The notes: generated from the letters alone by a model not told the origin. Shown: positions 52,530 through 60,901, numbered from the stretch's first letter. The stretch: DNA of 64,000 nt from Lentisphaerae bacterium GWF2_49_21 (GCA_001804805.1 MHBH01000084.1:17018-81017), one strand, 5' to 3'. Program-made: numbers and translations.

Positions 52530-54422
52530 ATGATTAATCATCTCAGAACGATCTCGATGCATTTCCTCTTCAACGGAGCGCGGGTTTTCCAACCCGCGAG
52601 TTGGCGGACTGGAAAGTCCGCCCTCCTTTATTTGGGGACTCCATACTATCCCGTGACTACTGGTAATTGCATATTTACTTCTGGGCGAATTGGCATGGCT
52701 TTCGGATTTATCATGATAACTTTCCTGTTCCTTGCGAATTTCGCAGAAGCCGCCGAAGGAATCGTCTTCGATGGCGTCCTTGGAAATTCCGGGGAGAAGG
52801 GTGATTCTCTCGTCACGACCTCGAAGAGTGGAAACCCGCGCGACACGCTGGGATCGGTCGTCGACCGTGCAGGTACGATCTGGGTTTCGGCCGGAAGCGG
52901 AAAACTCAATCGCTACAGCCTCGACGGACGCCTCCTCGCAAGTTTCAAGGCGCCTGCGGCAAATTCCAGGAGCATGATGACGATCGTAAATGATACGATC
53001 GTGATCATGGCCGACCGCGACTGCAAGCTGTTCAAGCTTGATGTCAACGCCGAACCAGGATCCAGCCCGGTCCCGATGAACGTAAAGAATGTTGATGAGA
53101 TCAGCTTCGGATCAAAGGACGGGAAGATCGCATATGTCACCGCGGACAGCAATCTTTTCCAGCTTGATGTGAAGTCCGGCGAGAGCAAACAGCTCGGTCC
53201 GACAGGCGAGGGGCGTTGCAACGGCGTGGAAATGACGCCTGACGGAAAGATATTCCTGAACATCGACAACAAGATGTATGCGTTTGAGAACGGTAAGATC
53301 ATGAATGAGAAGAAAGGCCCTCCGGCGCCGGGAAGCAGGCCGCAGTATATCGACGGATTCTGGTACGGCCACGTCTGGCACGGCACGATCAAGAAGTTCC
53401 AGAAGGACTTCGAGAGTTCGCCCGGCGTCGTCTACGGGGGAGCCAGTGGCTCATTCATAGGCAAAGTGCGCTGCAACGAGGAATTATCGAGCGGAAAGTC
53501 GCTCTGGAAGATCGGAGCGAACCTGTTTGTCGCTTCAGGGATTGGCGACATCGTATTCATCCTAGAATGGAATGAGGAGAAGAAACAGTTCAATGAAGTG
53601 CGCAGGATCGGTGCGCTCAGCTGGCACAAGGACGGTATAATCATGGATGACGAGGGCGACATCCTCGTGCGCAACGGACGCTGGCATTGGAACGACAGGC
53701 CCGAGTCGCCGTTCTATGAGACGACCGGCTTCAGGATCAACGGGCAGCTCGCTATGACGCCCGACAAGAACATAGTCGGACCCGGACTTGTATATGACGC
53801 TGCGATTGCATGGGTCAGGGGGAGGATGGATGATGTAGGAGGAGTACAGCAGCGCTGGATTGAGAAAGTGACCTTGCGCAAGGAAATGAGCGGAACGGCC
53901 GTATATTTGTCCAAGGACAAGAAAAGATGCGTGCTGACAATCGACAAGAATGGCGAGGGCGTCCTGTATTATGTCGACGGGAAATGGACTCCGATGGAAG
54001 ATAAGAATGTCAAGCTCGCGACCGCGCAGACGACCATGGATTGGAACAATCTTGCTACTGTTGACGGCTCAAGCCTGATCGCTTCTGCAGACGGCAGTAT
54101 AATCGAATTCTCCCCTGACGGCGACAACTGGAAGGAAGTGAAGCGCTGGAACAGCTGGGGCGACAAGCCGGACCAGAAATTCGGCAACAAGCTTTATATT
54201 TCCCTGCACAACAATCTTCTCTGGGTGTCAGACACCGAACGGCACCGCGTGCTTTGCTTCAAGAAGGATGGCAACACGTTTGTCGGTCAGTTCGGCAAGA
54301 CGGACAAGGCTGGGACCGGCATTGGTGAACTTTCCAGGCCGACAGGCATAAGCAGCAGAGGGACGAGGGCCGCGTTGATCGATGCCGACAACGAACGTGT
54401 CGTGAAGCTGGTATTGAAGTAG
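52530..54422 (+). CDS. Secreted propeller-only relative (paralogue 4), hairpin inserted in N-terminal region
   Basis: Start ATG 52530 with TTGGAGA 6 bp upstream. This gives 630 aa whose first 45 residues include repeat-encoded sequence (52575-52626, family G hairpin), followed by an otherwise normal signal peptide MAFGFIMITFLFLANFAEA. An alternative start at 52695 lacks a good ribosome-binding site. The rest is a propeller (LGSVVDRAGTIWVSAGSGKL and repeated units) ending RPTGISSRGTRAALIDADNE. The FlgD-like and CBM9-like domains of the other three paralogues are absent. The TAG stop lies in the GTAG head of the long D hairpin at 54419. Confidence 0.8.
   Translation: MINHLRTISMHFLFNGARVFQPASWRTGKSALLYLGTPYYPVTTGNCIFTSGRIGMAFGFIMITFLFLANFAEAAEGIVFDGVLGNSGEKGDSLVTTSKSGNPRDTLGSVVDRAGTIWVSAGSGKLNRYSLDGRLLASFKAPAANSRSMMTIVNDTIVIMADRDCKLFKLDVNAEPGSSPVPMNVKNVDEISFGSKDGKIAYVTADSNLFQLDVKSGESKQLGPTGEGRCNGVEMTPDGKIFLNIDNKMYAFENGKIMNEKKGPPAPGSRPQYIDGFWYGHVWHGTIKKFQKDFESSPGVVYGGASGSFIGKVRCNEELSSGKSLWKIGANLFVASGIGDIVFILEWNEEKKQFNEVRRIGALSWHKDGIIMDDEGDILVRNGRWHWNDRPESPFYETTGFRINGQLAMTPDKNIVGPGLVYDAAIAWVRGRMDDVGGVQQRWIEKVTLRKEMSGTAVYLSKDKKRCVLTIDKNGEGVLYYVDGKWTPMEDKNVKLATAQTTMDWNNLATVDGSSLIASADGSIIEFSPDGDNWKEVKRWNSWGDKPDQKFGNKLYISLHNNLLWVSDTERHRVLCFKKDGNTFVGQFGKTDKAGTGIGELSRPTGISSRGTRAALIDADNERVVKLVLK
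52575..52626 (-). repeat. Family G double hairpin inside a coding region
   Basis: The reverse complement of the 41650 element with its two hairpins (GGCGGACT..., CGCGGGTT...). It lies between a strong ribosome-binding site and the signal peptide. Confidence 0.8.
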
Positions 54423-54476
54423 GTACGGCCTTTCTGTGTCCGGCGTAGCTTGATTGCGAAGACGGAAGGCTGTACC
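54419..54476 (+). repeat. Family D hairpin, long form
   Basis: GTAGGTACGGCC ... GAAGGCTGTACC. The paired ends match the copy at 36121. The GTAG supplies the stop of the preceding gene. Confidence 0.65.
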
Positions 54477-54569
54477 ATGTATTTGTTAAGAGATCTTACT
54501 GACAGGATAACCGGATTTACCGGATTGTAAATTCTAAAGACTTACACTGATAAGATGTCTATCTCGATT

Positions 54570-54695
54570 TCATAACATTGCGACATTGCGCCTTTGCGTT
54601 AACATACTCTTTTCAAAGTCCTTCCAGTCTAGTGAAGGTCTGTGGCAAACAAGTCTTGCTTTTCCAGTTCGATGCGCTACTTTCTCCGCAGTCAT
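54570..54695 (-). CDS. Possible 41-aa small protein or gene remnant
   Basis: Starts MTAEKVAHRTGKARLVC after GGAGAATACC. The 3' end runs into the 9-bp-period array, so the frame may be truncated by it. No family is recognised. Low-confidence call. Confidence 0.25.
   Translation of the reverse strand: MTAEKVAHRTGKARLVCHRPSLDWKDFEKSMLTQRRNVAML
54575..54601. repeat. Nonanucleotide-period array
   Basis: acattgcga, cattgcgcc, tttgcgtta, each with ttgcg at the same offset. Confidence 0.65.
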
Positions 54696-54820
54696 GGTAT
54701 TCTCCTTTCTTTTGTTTTGTAGCTAAAGCCGATTTGAGGGGAATGCCATGGCCTTTATCCAGCATCCAGTATCATCTCCTGCAAATTTACTTTTCCCTGA
54801 AATATGCTAGACTACCACAA

Positions 54821-54850
54821 TTGACATGTGGCAAATTAAACAAATATAAT
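54821..54850 (+). promoter_or_regulatory. Consensus sigma-70 promoter with inverted repeat over -35
   Basis: TTGACA (54821-54826), 18-bp spacer, TATAAT (54845-54850). CCACA...TGTGG (54815-54831) overlaps the -35 and could be a repressor site. It drives the gene at 54871. Confidence 0.7.
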
Positions 54851-54870
54851 TTTTCAAAAAAGAGGAATCA

Positions 54871-56892
54871 ATGTCAAAAACCGGAATTATCGGTGCAGCG
54901 TGTCTATGCTGCATACTGACTGCTGCAACTGCATTCGGCCAGGATGCGAATCCTTATGAAGGCGCCATTATTATTGCCCGCAGCGAGATCTGGCAGGCCA
55001 TAAACAGCGGCAAATGCGGGAGCGCCACCGTTGCAGTAATGGCCGACGGCAAGGTCGTCTACTCTGAAGGTTTTGGCATGGCGAACAGGGAGAAGGGCAT
55101 TCCTGTCGATAAAGATACGATCTTCAATTTCGGTTCCATCGGCAAAATATATGTGTCAACTGCAATCATGCTCCTCGTCGATGATGGCAAGGTCTTGCTC
55201 GACAAGCCTGTCACCGACTACCTTCCGGAATTCAAGATGGCTGACGACAGATATAAGGCCATTACAGTAAGAATGTTGTTGAACCACGTATCCGGCCTGC
55301 CAGGAACTGCGGGGCCGAACACATTTGGATACAGGTATTATGACAACGTAAAGCTGGAGACAATCAATACCCTGGCCCGTGAACATCTCAAGCATGCCCC
55401 GGGAGCAATCGCAGTATACTGCAATGATGGATTTACATTGGCGGAAATGATCGTTGAGAAGGTGGGCGGAAAAAAATACATCGACTTCCTTGATGAGAGG
55501 ATCTTCAAGCCCCTCGGCCTGGAACACACCGGAATGGGCGTGGGCGAGGTCAGGGGCAGGACCATAGCGTTGTATTATGACGCCAAGACCGGGAAGGTCC
55601 ATCCTCCTGAGACGATCTCTGTCCTGGGCGCCGGCGGCTTGTCGTCAAACGCCGAGGATCTCTGCCGTTTCATGGATTCTTTTTCAGAAGAAGGCAAACT
55701 CCTGAAGAAATCATCCCTCGCTGAGATGAGGAAGGCGCAGCCTTCAGCGTTCTGGGGCAAGCTGAGGAAAAACTCTTTTTCATTCGGGCTGGGCTGGGAT
55801 CTCACAAGTCTTCCCCGGTATGATGCGGCAGGAATCCAGGTGTTCGGCAAGAGCGGGGGCACAGGACATTACTCTTCGATGACCTATACGGTTCCGGACA
55901 AGAAGATAACTGTAGTAGTGATTGCTTCCGGGGCAGAAAGCGGTGCTATGACAATATCGCTGGACATTCTGGATGCGGTACTGGTCGCGAAAAAACTTAT
56001 TTCCAAGGAGGAGAAATCCGTCCAGGTCCCGGTGGAAGCGCAGAAGCTGCCGCAGGATCATGCTTTATTTGCCGGTTATTATGCCAGCGACACCAAGCTG
56101 GGACAGGTAGTGTTCGATGCGGAAAAGAACACCGCTACCCTGTATGGTTTCAAGGACCAGGAGAAGATTCCGGCAACCACGCTTATATATAATGACGGGT
56201 ATTACCACGATGCTTCAGGCGGCCTTTGCTATTTTGCCAGTATAGACGGAGAAAGCTACTTTGTGAGCCGTTCGCTGCTTGGTGGCGGGATTGATGTGAT
56301 CGCGATGCAGAAAGTGAAGCCGCTTGAAAAACCAAGGAGCCTCAGGATCGACATGGATGGTAAAATCTGGCTGCGGCGCAACGTCGCTCCTTTTGAGGCG
56401 AACATGCTCTCGGAATCGCTTTTGATGAAATCATTGTTGTATAAGGATTTGCCGGGATATGTTTTTTTCCATGGCGCCAAGAGGATCGAATCCCCGGAAT
56501 TTGCGGGCATGCCCTTGAATGCCGTCCGCGACCAGATGGAACTTTTACTTTTTGAAAAGAACGGGAGGCCATGGGTCTGGCTTTCTGACATGTTGTATTG
56601 TCCGGCAGATTCCGCCGTTGCATTGAAGGCGGGCGACAATTCCATAAGGATAGGAAACGACGCCCATAACGAGTGGCTGGCTGCCAATGAAGGAATGATC
56701 CTGGGTTTCATCAAACCTGAGAACGGCAGGATAATAGCATTCTCCCCTGAGATTGAACCAATATATGATAGCTCCATCGACGGCATGGGCGATATATATG
56801 TTCCCAAAGGTGGCTTCATTCAATTTGCAGGTCTTGCAAATGATGCGTTTACAGTGAAGGCCAGGCCGGCAGCGGCTGCCTCCGGAAAATAG
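54871..56892 (+). CDS. Secreted serine hydrolase, beta-lactamase (class C)/PBP-like fold
   Basis: A 673-aa protein. A signal peptide (1-23) precedes the penicillin-binding-protein-like fold. Ser89-Ile-Gly-Lys92 is the SxxK nucleophile motif, Tyr183-Cys-Asn185 is the YxN motif, and KSGGT (327-331) is the third element. About 270 extra C-terminal residues with beta-rich repeats are not assigned. Members include class C beta-lactamases, D-aminopeptidases and esterases, so the substrate cannot be decided. It is transcribed from the strong promoter at 54821 and has AGAGGAA before the ATG. Confidence 0.85.
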   Translation: MSKTGIIGAACLCCILTAATAFGQDANPYEGAIIIARSEIWQAINSGKCGSATVAVMADGKVVYSEGFGMANREKGIPVDKDTIFNFGSIGKIYVSTAIMLLVDDGKVLLDKPVTDYLPEFKMADDRYKAITVRMLLNHVSGLPGTAGPNTFGYRYYDNVKLETINTLAREHLKHAPGAIAVYCNDGFTLAEMIVEKVGGKKYIDFLDERIFKPLGLEHTGMGVGEVRGRTIALYYDAKTGKVHPPETISVLGAGGLSSNAEDLCRFMDSFSEEGKLLKKSSLAEMRKAQPSAFWGKLRKNSFSFGLGWDLTSLPRYDAAGIQVFGKSGGTGHYSSMTYTVPDKKITVVVIASGAESGAMTISLDILDAVLVAKKLISKEEKSVQVPVEAQKLPQDHALFAGYYASDTKLGQVVFDAEKNTATLYGFKDQEKIPATTLIYNDGYYHDASGGLCYFASIDGESYFVSRSLLGGGIDVIAMQKVKPLEKPRSLRIDMDGKIWLRRNVAPFEANMLSESLLMKSLLYKDLPGYVFFHGAKRIESPEFAGMPLNAVRDQMELLLFEKNGRPWVWLSDMLYCPADSAVALKAGDNSIRIGNDAHNEWLAANEGMILGFIKPENGRIIAFSPEIEPIYDSSIDGMGDIYVPKGGFIQFAGLANDAFTVKARPAAAASGK

Positions 56893-56922
56893 GATATTCC
56901 AGTTGATATGAAGGGATTTTAA

Positions 56923-57057
56923 TATGAGGAAAACAAGGCAGGCATAGGAATACTTAAGGAAGAGCTGAGGAAGTTCGCCTTGGAAAGGGACTGGGATAAG
57001 TTCCACTCTCCTAGGAATCTGTCCATGGCATCGTGTAAGAAGTATGATGAGTTGTGA
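56923..57057 (+). pseudogene. Nucleotide pyrophosphohydrolase (MazG-like/dCTPase) remnant
   Basis: A frame of about 44 residues with no start codon at its proper end contains ILKEELRKFALERDWDKFHS then PRNLSMASCKKYDEL and a stop. This is the N-terminal helix of MazG-like NTP pyrophosphohydrolases (usually LRxFxxERDWxQFHxPKNLAMA). The remaining helices with the EExxE metal ligands are missing, so the gene is a fragment. A heptanucleotide array follows the stop. Confidence 0.55.
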
Positions 57058-57061
57058 GGGG

Positions 57062-57100
57062 GATGATTAATGCTAGATGCTGGAAACTAAAATCAAAAGT
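57062..57100. repeat. Heptanucleotide-period degenerate array
   Basis: Units atgctag, atgctgg, aaactaa, aatcaaa, starting about 5 bp after the pyrophosphohydrolase remnant's stop. Confidence 0.6.
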
Positions 57101-57122
57101 GGATGCCGAAGGAAAATGACAT

Positions 57123-57959
57123 ATGTACATGATTGAAGGGGAAATAAGGACATTCCGTCATGGGAATAATGATCCTCAGCGGATTAAGCAGGCTGATATC
57201 AGGAAGGGATTTGGCGCAAGCAGCGCTTTCCCGATCAAGGATTATCCTGAGCTGGTGGCCAAGGTGGCGACCCTCGGATTTAAAAACAGGGGCTATTTCC
57301 TTTTGTACAGGGGCCAGCCCGAAGATTTTTACGCCTCGAGGGGCAGCGAACATTCTGTTTCCCTCTATCCCTCGATATTCCGCTCTGACAAGGTAAAGAA
57401 CATCTCATACAGCAAGGAGTGGAAGCGGCGCTGGCAGGACCTGAAAGAAAAAACCAAACAGCTTCTGGACAGATATCCCCAGGAGACAGGCGACCAGAGG
57501 GAAGCCCTCAGGTATCTGCTGAGGAATGAGGAACTGTGCTGGGCAATATTGCAGCACTATGAGAAATGCCTGACGCCGTATCTGGACTTGACCCATTCCC
57601 TCAGGGTTGCAGCTTCATTTGCAACGCAGAATTCAACAAATGGCTATGTTTATGTTTTTGGAATGCCTTACCCGCATGGCACTATCAGCCATTATATAGA
57701 TCAGGACATTGTATTGATACATCTGCAGTCGGCCTGTCATCCTTCGGCAAAGAGACCCCATTTCCAGGAAGGATGGCTTGCAGGTTCATATTATCTGAAT
57801 CCTGATGATGATAACCGGGCGAAACAGAACTTTTCGAGAAGGCTTCTGGCGAAATTCCATATCAATAACGCCGGCAGATTCTGGTCCAAGGAGTTTCCAA
57901 GATTGCCTGACAAGGCGCTCAAACCCGGCGACGACAAGGATTTTTCGTGGGTCCTGTGA
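57123..57959 (+). CDS. FRG-domain protein
   Basis: A 278-aa protein with an FRG domain. LLYRGQPEDF holds the characteristic (F/Y)RG motif, and the later QHYEKCLTPYLDLTHSLRVA with ASFA is the second conserved block. FRG-domain proteins have no settled biochemical role and are often found on mobile or defence islands. It follows an NTPase remnant and precedes the Dus gene. No signal peptide is seen. The stop is followed 2 bp later by a 7-bp-period array. Confidence 0.8.
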   Translation: MYMIEGEIRTFRHGNNDPQRIKQADIRKGFGASSAFPIKDYPELVAKVATLGFKNRGYFLLYRGQPEDFYASRGSEHSVSLYPSIFRSDKVKNISYSKEWKRRWQDLKEKTKQLLDRYPQETGDQREALRYLLRNEELCWAILQHYEKCLTPYLDLTHSLRVAASFATQNSTNGYVYVFGMPYPHGTISHYIDQDIVLIHLQSACHPSAKRPHFQEGWLAGSYYLNPDDDNRAKQNFSRRLLAKFHINNAGRFWSKEFPRLPDKALKPGDDKDFSWVL

Positions 57960-57961
57960 TT

Positions 57962-57997
57962 GGTAACTGGTAACTTGATACTCGATACTTGCAATCG
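57962..57997. repeat. Heptanucleotide-period array
   Basis: Units taactgg, taacttg, atactcg, atacttg, caatcgg, directly after the FRG stop and ending in a GGAGCGCC remnant of family B. Confidence 0.75.
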
Positions 57998-58075
57998 GAG
58001 CGCCAGAAACACCATTTGCTTTTACTCCTGCAAAATGCGATAATTGCAGAACTGAAATGGAGCTGGAGGAGAATT

Positions 58076-59086
58076 TTGAACAGGGAAAAAGATCAATTGA
58101 AGAAACTCCTCCAGCCCGTGCCTCTTCCGGGCGGAAAGTCCATTCCTTCGCGCATACTGCCGGGACCGATGGAAGGGATCATGACCGCTGATTTCTGCCG
58201 TACAATGATGGAGTTCGATCTTCTTTCCTCGTGGATAACACCTTTCATCCGGATCTCCCACAGCACGCCGCGTGCAGTCAGGCTCGATGAGCGTCTGATA
58301 TATTTCCGGCCTCTGCCGATCATCGCCCAGATCATGGGGACATACCGTGAACATCTTGCCAGAACGACAAAAATACTTTCCGGACTAGACGGAGTTATCG
58401 GCGTCGAACTCAACTGCGCGTGTTCAAGCAATACCGTCCTGCGGAGCGGCGCAGGAGGAGCCCAGCTGCGGAATCCGGAATGGATACGCGACACGCTCCT
58501 TGAAATGCGCAAGTCTTCGCCCGGCACAGGAATAGGCGTCAAGCTTCGCACAGGTTTCACATCAGCGGACGAACTGCCCGGCATCCTTGAGCAGGTCCGC
58601 AAGGCCGAACCCGACTGGATTGTCATCCATTATAGGACTTCAAAGGAATTGTTCAGGAGCGTTCCGGACGGACTTCAGCGCCTGAGAACGGCGCGGGAAC
58701 TTCTGCCAAAAACATTCCTCTTCGGCAGCGGTGATCTTTTCACGTGCGGGCAGGCGGTGGAGATGATAAGCCGGACAGGAGTCGACGGCATCACTCCTGC
58801 GCGCGGCCTCATGCACAATCCCTGGCTGATCAGGGACATTGAAACCGTCTGTAGAGGGGAAACTCCTCCTGGAAGAAACGTCGTGCCGTTCCTTCTGAGA
58901 CTTCTGGACCTTTCTGCCGATAATCCCGTGTGGCGCAACGGCCTGATCCTGGAGATAACCCGTAACATCTGGGGAAGGGAATCCGAATTCTTCAAGTCGC
59001 TCGCCAGGGAGCATAAGGCGGCGGCTATGAGGAGGATTCTGGAGAAAAAACAGACGACAGAGGACAGAGGTCAGAGGACAGATTGA
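58076..59086 (+). CDS. tRNA-dihydrouridine synthase-like protein (divergent Dus)
   Basis: A TTG start at 58076 with GGAGGAG 5-7 bp upstream gives 336 aa; the longer ATG-started frame at 57989 runs through repeat DNA. The FMN-binding TIM-barrel signatures are changed but present: GPMEGIMTADF (PMAGVT-like), VELNCACSSNTV in place of NxGCP with the catalytic-type Cys kept, VIHYRTSKE, FGSGDLF and ARGLMHNPWL. It reduces uridine to dihydrouridine in tRNA if active. The last residues, QTTEDRGQRTD, are encoded by the 7-bp-period array. Confidence 0.82.
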   Translation: MNREKDQLKKLLQPVPLPGGKSIPSRILPGPMEGIMTADFCRTMMEFDLLSSWITPFIRISHSTPRAVRLDERLIYFRPLPIIAQIMGTYREHLARTTKILSGLDGVIGVELNCACSSNTVLRSGAGGAQLRNPEWIRDTLLEMRKSSPGTGIGVKLRTGFTSADELPGILEQVRKAEPDWIVIHYRTSKELFRSVPDGLQRLRTARELLPKTFLFGSGDLFTCGQAVEMISRTGVDGITPARGLMHNPWLIRDIETVCRGETPPGRNVVPFLLRLLDLSADNPVWRNGLILEITRNIWGRESEFFKSLAREHKAAAMRRILEKKQTTEDRGQRTD

Positions 59087-59100
59087 TGCTGGATGATTAA
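59050..59100. repeat. Heptanucleotide array overlapping the Dus C-terminus
   Basis: Units cagacga, cagagga, cagaggt, cagagga, cagattg, atgctgg. The Dus stop (59084-59086) lies within. Confidence 0.8.
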
Positions 59101-59133
59101 AACATAAGAACATTCAACCTCGAATAAAGAAAT

Positions 59134-59157
59134 GGAGCGCTGGCCTCCGGCCGGCAA
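59134..59157 (+). repeat. Family B hairpin
   Basis: GGAGC, GCTGGCC, TCC, GGCCGGC; the compensated C-G version. Confidence 0.8.
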
Positions 59158-59250
59158 TTTGGAATTGTGATTTGAAACTGGAAACGAAAATCAAAAATCT
59201 TTCTGAAACCCGACACCCGACCACTGACCACTGACTACTGACTACTTATC
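59152..59250. repeat. Two heptanucleotide-period arrays
   Basis: First 59152-59200 (ggcaatt, tggaatt, gtgattt, gaaactg, gaaacga, aaatcaa), then 59209-59250 (cgacacc, cgaccac, tgaccac, tgactac). The second ends 1-2 bp from the sialidase-like stop. Confidence 0.7.
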
Positions 59251-59251
59251 C

Positions 59252-60607
59252 CTACTTCCCCTGCACTTTGACCATGCGGTAGTATAAGGTATAGGCTGGA
59301 GCGTTGCTGCGGGCATCTGGCCATACAAGACGGAAGCTACCGTCTGGAGCCGTATCACTATAGACCTGGTCCTGTCCTGGTGTCCTAGGCTGTCTGGGAG
59401 TTTTAGGTTCAGTCGATGTTGCCGTTGAGATCCTGACAGGAGTGGAGAAAGTAGTTCCACCGTCTACGGAGGCCGTAAAGTAGATGTCGAACTCGTTGTT
59501 CCCCTGTTTCAAGCTGTAATATTGGACGCCTATCACGCCATCTGAATTCACCATCAGGCTGGAGGAACCCGCACCCCATCCTGACGGAGTGGAAGGAACG
59601 ATTGACCGGGGAGCTGTCCATTTCAGACCGCCATCATCGGATGTGGTGAGCATGAGTTCCGCAGGCTGTTTGGGTCGGCTCTGCGAATATGTCAGGTAGA
59701 CGCGCTGGCCTTTCCCCCATTTCCCGACCGCAAAGCCGCCAAGGCAGCTTGCATCTCCGGCTCCGGCGTCATTTCCAATCGAATTCTTGCTTGCTATCTT
59801 GATCGGAGCTCCGAATGTAACAGCTCCATCAGTTGAACGCAGGCAGTAGATGTCTTTCAGGCTTCCGGCATAATTGCCGCCGCCATCAGCCAGCATGGTG
59901 TGTGATGTCATCATCGGTATCAGCAAGGTTCCATCTGCGAGGATGGCCGGCGCGAATACAAATCCAGTCTGTAGCTTTCCGATGCCTATCGAGGCCCATA
60001 CCTTGACGCCCGGCTGAAGCTAGGGAGTTGCTACGTCGCGTCCGGCGAGAGAAATGATTGCAGATTTGAAAGTTGTACCACCGTCGCGGGAATATTCGAT
60101 CCCAAGCCCTCCACCTGAAAACGGCCGGCCGGCAATGTAGATCGAGCCCTTGTAAGGGCTAGCGGCATTGCGGTCGCATATGATGTGAGGATGATCAACT
60201 GCGATGCTTAGTGAGCGTTTGTCCTCCCAGGTGGCTCCGCCGTCCTTGGAACGACGGTATCCGAGTTTCTTGGAAGATGAATTGTCAATGAATGAGAAGT
60301 GTGCGGTACCTGCCAGATCGTAAGCCACATCGGGATCGCCGCTGGCAGGCTGTGACAGCAGGTTCCAGTTCGCTCCGCCGTCGGAGCTGTGGAAGAGAAT
60401 GGTCTCCTTCTCGGAATTATTCTGCTTGGCGGTGATGCACATTTCCTTTCCATTCGCAGGATTGGTGCGCAGGTCGGACTGGTACTGGTTCCCGTTGCCT
60501 TTCCCAACGTTGATTTCGTCCGAGAGGATGATTGTCGGGGTGTCATAGGCAATGCATGAAACGATCAGTGTCCAGACGGAAAACAAGGCAATGGCAGTCT
60601 TTTTCAT
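59252..60607 (-). pseudogene. Secreted sialidase-like (BNR/Asp-box) protein with an internal TAG
   Basis: One frame runs from ATG 60607 to 59252, broken by a single in-frame TAG (60020-60022). Before it: signal peptide (1-20) and Asp-box units (SSDGGANWN, SKDGGATWED, SRDGGTTFKS). After it the frame continues at once with LQPGVKVWASIGIGKLQ and further Asp boxes (TSDDGGLKW, SVDGGTTFST). The homologous fold spans the stop, so this is a real nonsense mutation, a sequencing error, or recoding. Length without the stop is about 450 aa, normal for the family. The upstream 195 aa could be translated as a truncated protein. Confidence 0.78.
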
Positions 60608-60901
60608 CGGAGATCCTTTGCTGGATATTATGATTTCTATAAGTCCTGAAGATAATCAGGATAGCTGGAAAAATCAAGAAGAATTTCTGGAAGCGCCCAC
60701 GAATCACACAGATGAACACAAATGAATTATCCTCTCGCAAAGGCACAAAGTAATAATATTCAACCTCACGATTAAATTGAAAACAAATCCTTTCAGGATA
60801 TATTCACGCCCTTGTTTAATTTTGTACTATGGAATTTGAAGTTTGGATATGGTGCATCATATATGATAACTGAAAAATCAAGTAAACAGGAGCATATTCA
60901 A
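60608..60901. other. Divergent intergenic region of two sugar-related genes
   Basis: About 290 bp between the sialidase-like gene and the fucosidase start. It holds a 9-bp-type array (60699-60725). No gene or palindromic operator was seen. Confidence 0.5.
60699..60725. repeat. Nonanucleotide-period array
   Basis: cacgaatca, cacagatga, acacaaatg. A weaker unit continues at 60735-60752 (cgcaaagg, cacaaagt). Confidence 0.55.

Larger units (their letters stand above)
54423..54870. other. Intergenic region upstream of the beta-lactamase-fold gene
   Basis: About 450 bp with no certain gene. It holds the long D hairpin, the nonanucleotide array (54575-54601), and a consensus promoter at 54821. A 41-codon frame on the minus strand (54570-54695; MTAEKVAHRTGKARL...) has GGAGAA before its ATG and may be a remnant or a very small gene, but nothing identifies it. 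Confidence 0.5.

Noticed and set aside
57989..58075. Upstream ATG (57989) for the Dus gene
   Set aside because: It runs through repeat DNA; the TTG at 58076 has a strong ribosome-binding site and fits the domain start.
59252..60607. Amber TAG as pyrrolysine codon
   Set aside because: No pyl genes are visible and TAG is used as an ordinary stop by several genes in the window. A nonsense mutation or error is more likely.
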